From the NCBI GenBank assembly GCA_028292485.1, contig JAQGMG010000013.1, positions 124,001-188,000 on the forward strand: a DNA stretch of 64,000 nt, given 5' to 3'. Source of the DNA: Rhodocyclales bacterium (GTDB taxonomy: Bacteria > Pseudomonadota > Gammaproteobacteria > Burkholderiales > Rhodocyclaceae). A model generated the notes under the pieces. That model made no database searches. It saw only the letters and a list, made by a program, of their open reading frames with translations, and was not told the DNA's origin. Both the position numbers and the translations under genes were made by a program. Below, in pieces: positions 61,736-64,000 of the stretch (the stretch's first letter is position 1; the number at the start of each line of letters is the position of its first letter).

Positions 61736-61942
61736 TTACGAGGCGCGTTGTATGTTTGAAGCCTGTTTGCCCTTCGGGCCCTGCAGTACATCGAAGGAGA
61801 CCTTTTCGCCCTCCTTCAGTGACTTGAAGCCGTTCATCGTGATGGCGGAGAAATGCGCGAACAAATCTTCGCTGCCATCATCTGGTGTGATAAAGCCAAA
61901 GCCTTTTGCGTCGTTAAACCACTTAACTGTTCCGATTGCCAT
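61736..61942 (-). CDS. Cold-shock protein, CspA family
   Basis: A 68-residue single-domain nucleic-acid chaperone: [20 protein letters not shown] (RNP1 KGFGFI) and [10 protein letters not shown] (RNP2, where many have DVFVHFS). AGAGGAAG precedes ATG 61942. The long upstream region could encode the structured 5' leader common to such genes. Its place beside clpS-clpA, divergently, is conserved in beta- and gammaproteobacteria. Confidence 0.95.
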   Translation of the reverse strand: MAIGTVKWFNDAKGFGFITPDDGSEDLFAHFSAITMNGFKSLKEGEKVSFDVLQGPKGKQASNIQRAS

Positions 61943-62439
61943 CTTGTCTTCCTCTGACTCTCTTTTGATGTCCTGGTTACAAGCGTCTTGTTTAGCCGCC
62001 CTTTGGGGAATCTGGCGAACTGCCAGAGCGCCCCAATTGCGTGCCTGCAGGCAGCCGTTCGGGCACAGCGCGCTTTTACGCCATGCAGGAAATGTCGTCA
62101 AGAGTCAGGAATATGAGTGAAATGGTGCGTCGCACAAGGAATTATCAAATTTGAAAAGAGTCTGAGTCAGAGTCGGCACATGAGTTGCTAGTTCTTTTTT
62201 GGCAACCGCGCGGCGAGCCTCGTACTTGCTGAGTTTGTGTGAAATTTGAAACGGCCCTGGATGCTTCGGCCGAAACGGGTGGCGTATGTTGCGCTGCGGT
62301 CAGTAACGTACGAAGAAAATTTGGGTGCCAACAAGCTTTGCAGCATTGGCGACGAGTTTGAGCTTACGATGACATCACTGAAAAGGCCGGCTTTTTTGCC
62401 CGGAAACTTGGCCTTGAAGTCTGGATCGAAGCGATTAGA
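61943..62439. other. Divergent cspA-clpS intergenic region
   Basis: About 500 bases with no gene I can support. It probably holds the cspA leader and both promoters. ORF-like stretches here lack ribosome binding sites and family matches. Confidence 0.5.
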
Positions 62440-62757
62440 ATGGGTCGCATGGCAAGTCGCAAGCAATCGAATTCGATACTGGAGGCGGAACGCACGAAGT
62501 TGCAACCGCCACGTCTTTTCAAGGTGATGTTGCTTAACGACGACTTCACACCGATGGACTTCGTAGTTGTCGTGTTGCAGAGGTTTTTCGCGATGGATCG
62601 CGAACAGGCAACACGCGTGATGCTCGATGTACATCGTAACGGGCAAGGTATTTGTGGAGTATTTCCACGTGATGTAGCAGCAACGAAGGTTGAGCAGGTC
62701 AGCAGTTTTGCAAGGCAGCACCAACATCCTTTGGCCTGTGTGATGGAGGAAGAGTAA
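62440..62757 (+). CDS. clpS: ATP-dependent Clp protease adaptor ClpS
   Basis: A 105-residue adaptor that delivers N-end-rule substrates to Clp[22 protein letters not shown] and [20 protein letters not shown] are hallmark segments; the NDD and the later His line the N-degron pocket. GAAG lies 8 bases before ATG 62440; ATG 62449 is a possible alternative. The TAA stop is followed directly by the clpA start. Confidence 0.95.
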   Translation: MGRMASRKQSNSILEAERTKLQPPRLFKVMLLNDDFTPMDFVVVVLQRFFAMDREQATRVMLDVHRNGQGICGVFPRDVAATKVEQVSSFARQHQHPLACVMEEE

Positions 62758-64000
62758 ATGATTGCGCAAGAGCTGGAAGTCAGTCTCCACATGGCCTTCG
62801 TCGAAGCACGGCAGAAGCGGCACGAGTTCATTACAGTCGAGCATCTCCTGCTGGCATTGCTCGACAATCCCTCTGCAGCAGAGGTATTGCGCGCATGCGC
62901 AGTGAATATTGACGAGCTGCGTCGCGAGCTCACCAACTTCATCAGCGAACACACACCGACCGTTTCCGGTTCGGACGAAATCGACACGCAACCGACGCTG
63001 GGGTTCCAGCGCGTGATCCAGCGCGCAATCCTTCACGTCCAGTCATCGGGCAAGAAGGAAGTGACCGGCGCCAATGTGCTGGTTGCCATTTTCGGCGAGA
63101 AGGATTCACACGCTGTGTACTTCCTGCAGCGTCAGGGCGTGACGCGCCTCGATGTGGTCAACTTCATCTCGCATGGCATCGCCAAGGCACCAACACAGAG
63201 CCAGCCTTCTCACGCGCCGGGCAAGTCGGGCGAAGAGTCGGGTGATAGCAGCGAGGGCGAAGCCGCCGGTGCGGGCGGCGCACTGGAAAGCTACACGCAG
63301 AATCTGAACCAGCAAGCTCTGGTCGGCAAGATTGACCCATTGATTGGCCGCGACAAGGAACTCGAGCGCGTCATCCAGACCTTGTGCCGTCGTCGCAAGA
63401 ACAATCCGCTGCTGGTCGGTGAGGCCGGCGTGGGCAAGACGGCCATTGCCGAGGGACTCGCGCGCCGCATCATCGAAGGCCGTGTGCCCGATGTACTGGA
63501 GAACGCACAGGTCTATTCACTTGACATGGGCGCATTGCTGGCCGGCACCAAGTATCGCGGCGATTTCGAGCAACGGCTGAAGGCCGTGCTCAAGCAACTC
63601 GTCGAGAATCACAACGCCATCCTGTTCATTGACGAGATCCACACGCTCATCGGTGCGGGTGCCGCTTCGGGCGGTACGCTGGACGCCAGCAATCTGCTCA
63701 AGCCGGCACTGTCTTCGGGCCAGCTCAAATGCATCGGCGCGACCACCTACAACGAATACCGTTCGATCTTCGAGAAGGATCATGCCCTGTCGCGTCGCTT
63801 CCAGAAGGTGGAAGTGAACGAGCCGACCGTGCCCGAGACCATCGAGATTCTCAAGGGACTCAAGTCGCGCTTCGAGGAGCATCACGGCATCAAGTATTCG
63901 GCAGCGGCGATTACCAGCGCAGCCGAGCTGTCGGCGCGCTTCATCAACGATCGTCATCTGCCCGACAAGGCCATCGATGTGATCGATGAAGCCGGTGCCG
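62758..64000 (+). CDS. clpA: ATP-dependent Clp protease ATP-binding subunit ClpA (partial, 3' end beyond window)
   Basis: The first 414 codons of the ClpA unfoldase that feeds proteins to ClpP. The N domain (two ClpN repeats, [20 protein letters not shown] to about residue 145) and a Ser/Gly/Glu-rich linker (about 145-175) lead into AAA+ module D1: [20 protein letters not shown] (Walker A), [15 protein letters not shown] (Walker B) and RRFQKVEV (arginine finger). The start directly abuts the clpS stop, so the genes are co-translated. D2 lies beyond the window. Confidence 0.95.
   Translation, partial: MIAQELEVSLHMAFVEARQKRHEFITVEHLLLALLDNPSAAEVLRACAVNIDELRRELTNFISEHTPTVSGSDEIDTQPTLGFQRVIQRAILHVQSSGKKEVTGANVLVAIFGEKDSHAVYFLQRQGVTRLDVVNFISHGIAKAPTQSQPSHAPGKSGEESGDSSEGEAAGAGGALESYTQNLNQQALVGKIDPLIGRDKELERVIQTLCRRRKNNPLLVGEAGVGKTAIAEGLARRIIEGRVPDVLENAQVYSLDMGALLAGTKYRGDFEQRLKAVLKQLVENHNAILFIDEIHTLIGAGAASGGTLDASNLLKPALSSGQLKCIGATTYNEYRSIFEKDHALSRRFQKVEVNEPTVPETIEILKGLKSRFEEHHGIKYSAAAITSAAELSARFINDRHLPDKAIDVIDEAGA

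Noticed and set aside
62246-62527. 93-codon frame between cspA and clpS
   Set aside because: Overlaps clpS out of frame, no ribosome binding site, no family resemblance.

Overview
The window looks like a GC-rich betaproteobacterial chromosome, most likely Burkholderiales or a close relative. The evidence is the pair of cyanophycin synthetase genes with their DUF1854 and ABC companions, the cspA - clpS - clpA order, RlmM, RluE and TamA homologues, ArsR/AHSA1 clusters, and many short palindromic repeats. It holds ordinary housekeeping genes mixed with accessory blocks. I see no rRNA, tRNA, CRISPR array, prophage or complete insertion sequence.

Layout. 1-3332: the tail of a molybdopterin oxidoreductase, a secreted alginate-lyase-family enzyme and a CLC anion transporter of probable fluoride type. 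3629-13033: a co-directional array of about 9.4 kb led by an ArsR repressor, with six SRPBCC/AHSA1 proteins, three VOC proteins (one frameshifted), DUF1428, a reductase-like protein, GyrI-like, GFA, MFS and YciI genes. 13372-15471: a chemoreceptor fused in frame to a TRAP-type (DctP) solute-binding domain that topology places in the cytoplasm. 15626-21667: acetyltransferase, secreted esterase, assimilatory nitrate reductase and Dps. 21841-28689: TetR regulator and a tripartite RND efflux system. 28796-35596: broken tfoX-like gene, dadA, fbp, tamA, tcdA and cbiX.

35753-42160 is a signalling block: a STAS-like protein faces a receiver-PAS-PP2C phosphatase, a receiver-RsbW-like ATPase and a large PAS histidine kinase, which suggests a two-component-controlled partner switch. 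42321-52278: alaS, a Fur-type iron uptake pair (cupredoxin plus FTR1), ugpQ and ugpB without permease genes, a lipoprotein, rlmM and an RhlE-like helicase. 52466-60955: DUF192, then the cyanophycin locus, with DUF1854 and ABC exporter genes diverging from cphA' (degenerate ligase P-loop) and cphA. 61008-64000: rluE, cspA, clpS and the start of clpA.

The strongest candidates for something unusual are the MCP-DctP fusion, the ArsR-tail micro-ORF embedded in the AHSA1 array, the partner-switch module, a family of MITE-like elements with long terminal inverted repeats, and a possible fluoride-riboswitch-like leader before the CLC gene. Two genes (8523-8923 and 28796-29123) carry frameshifts that could be real decay or sequencing errors.
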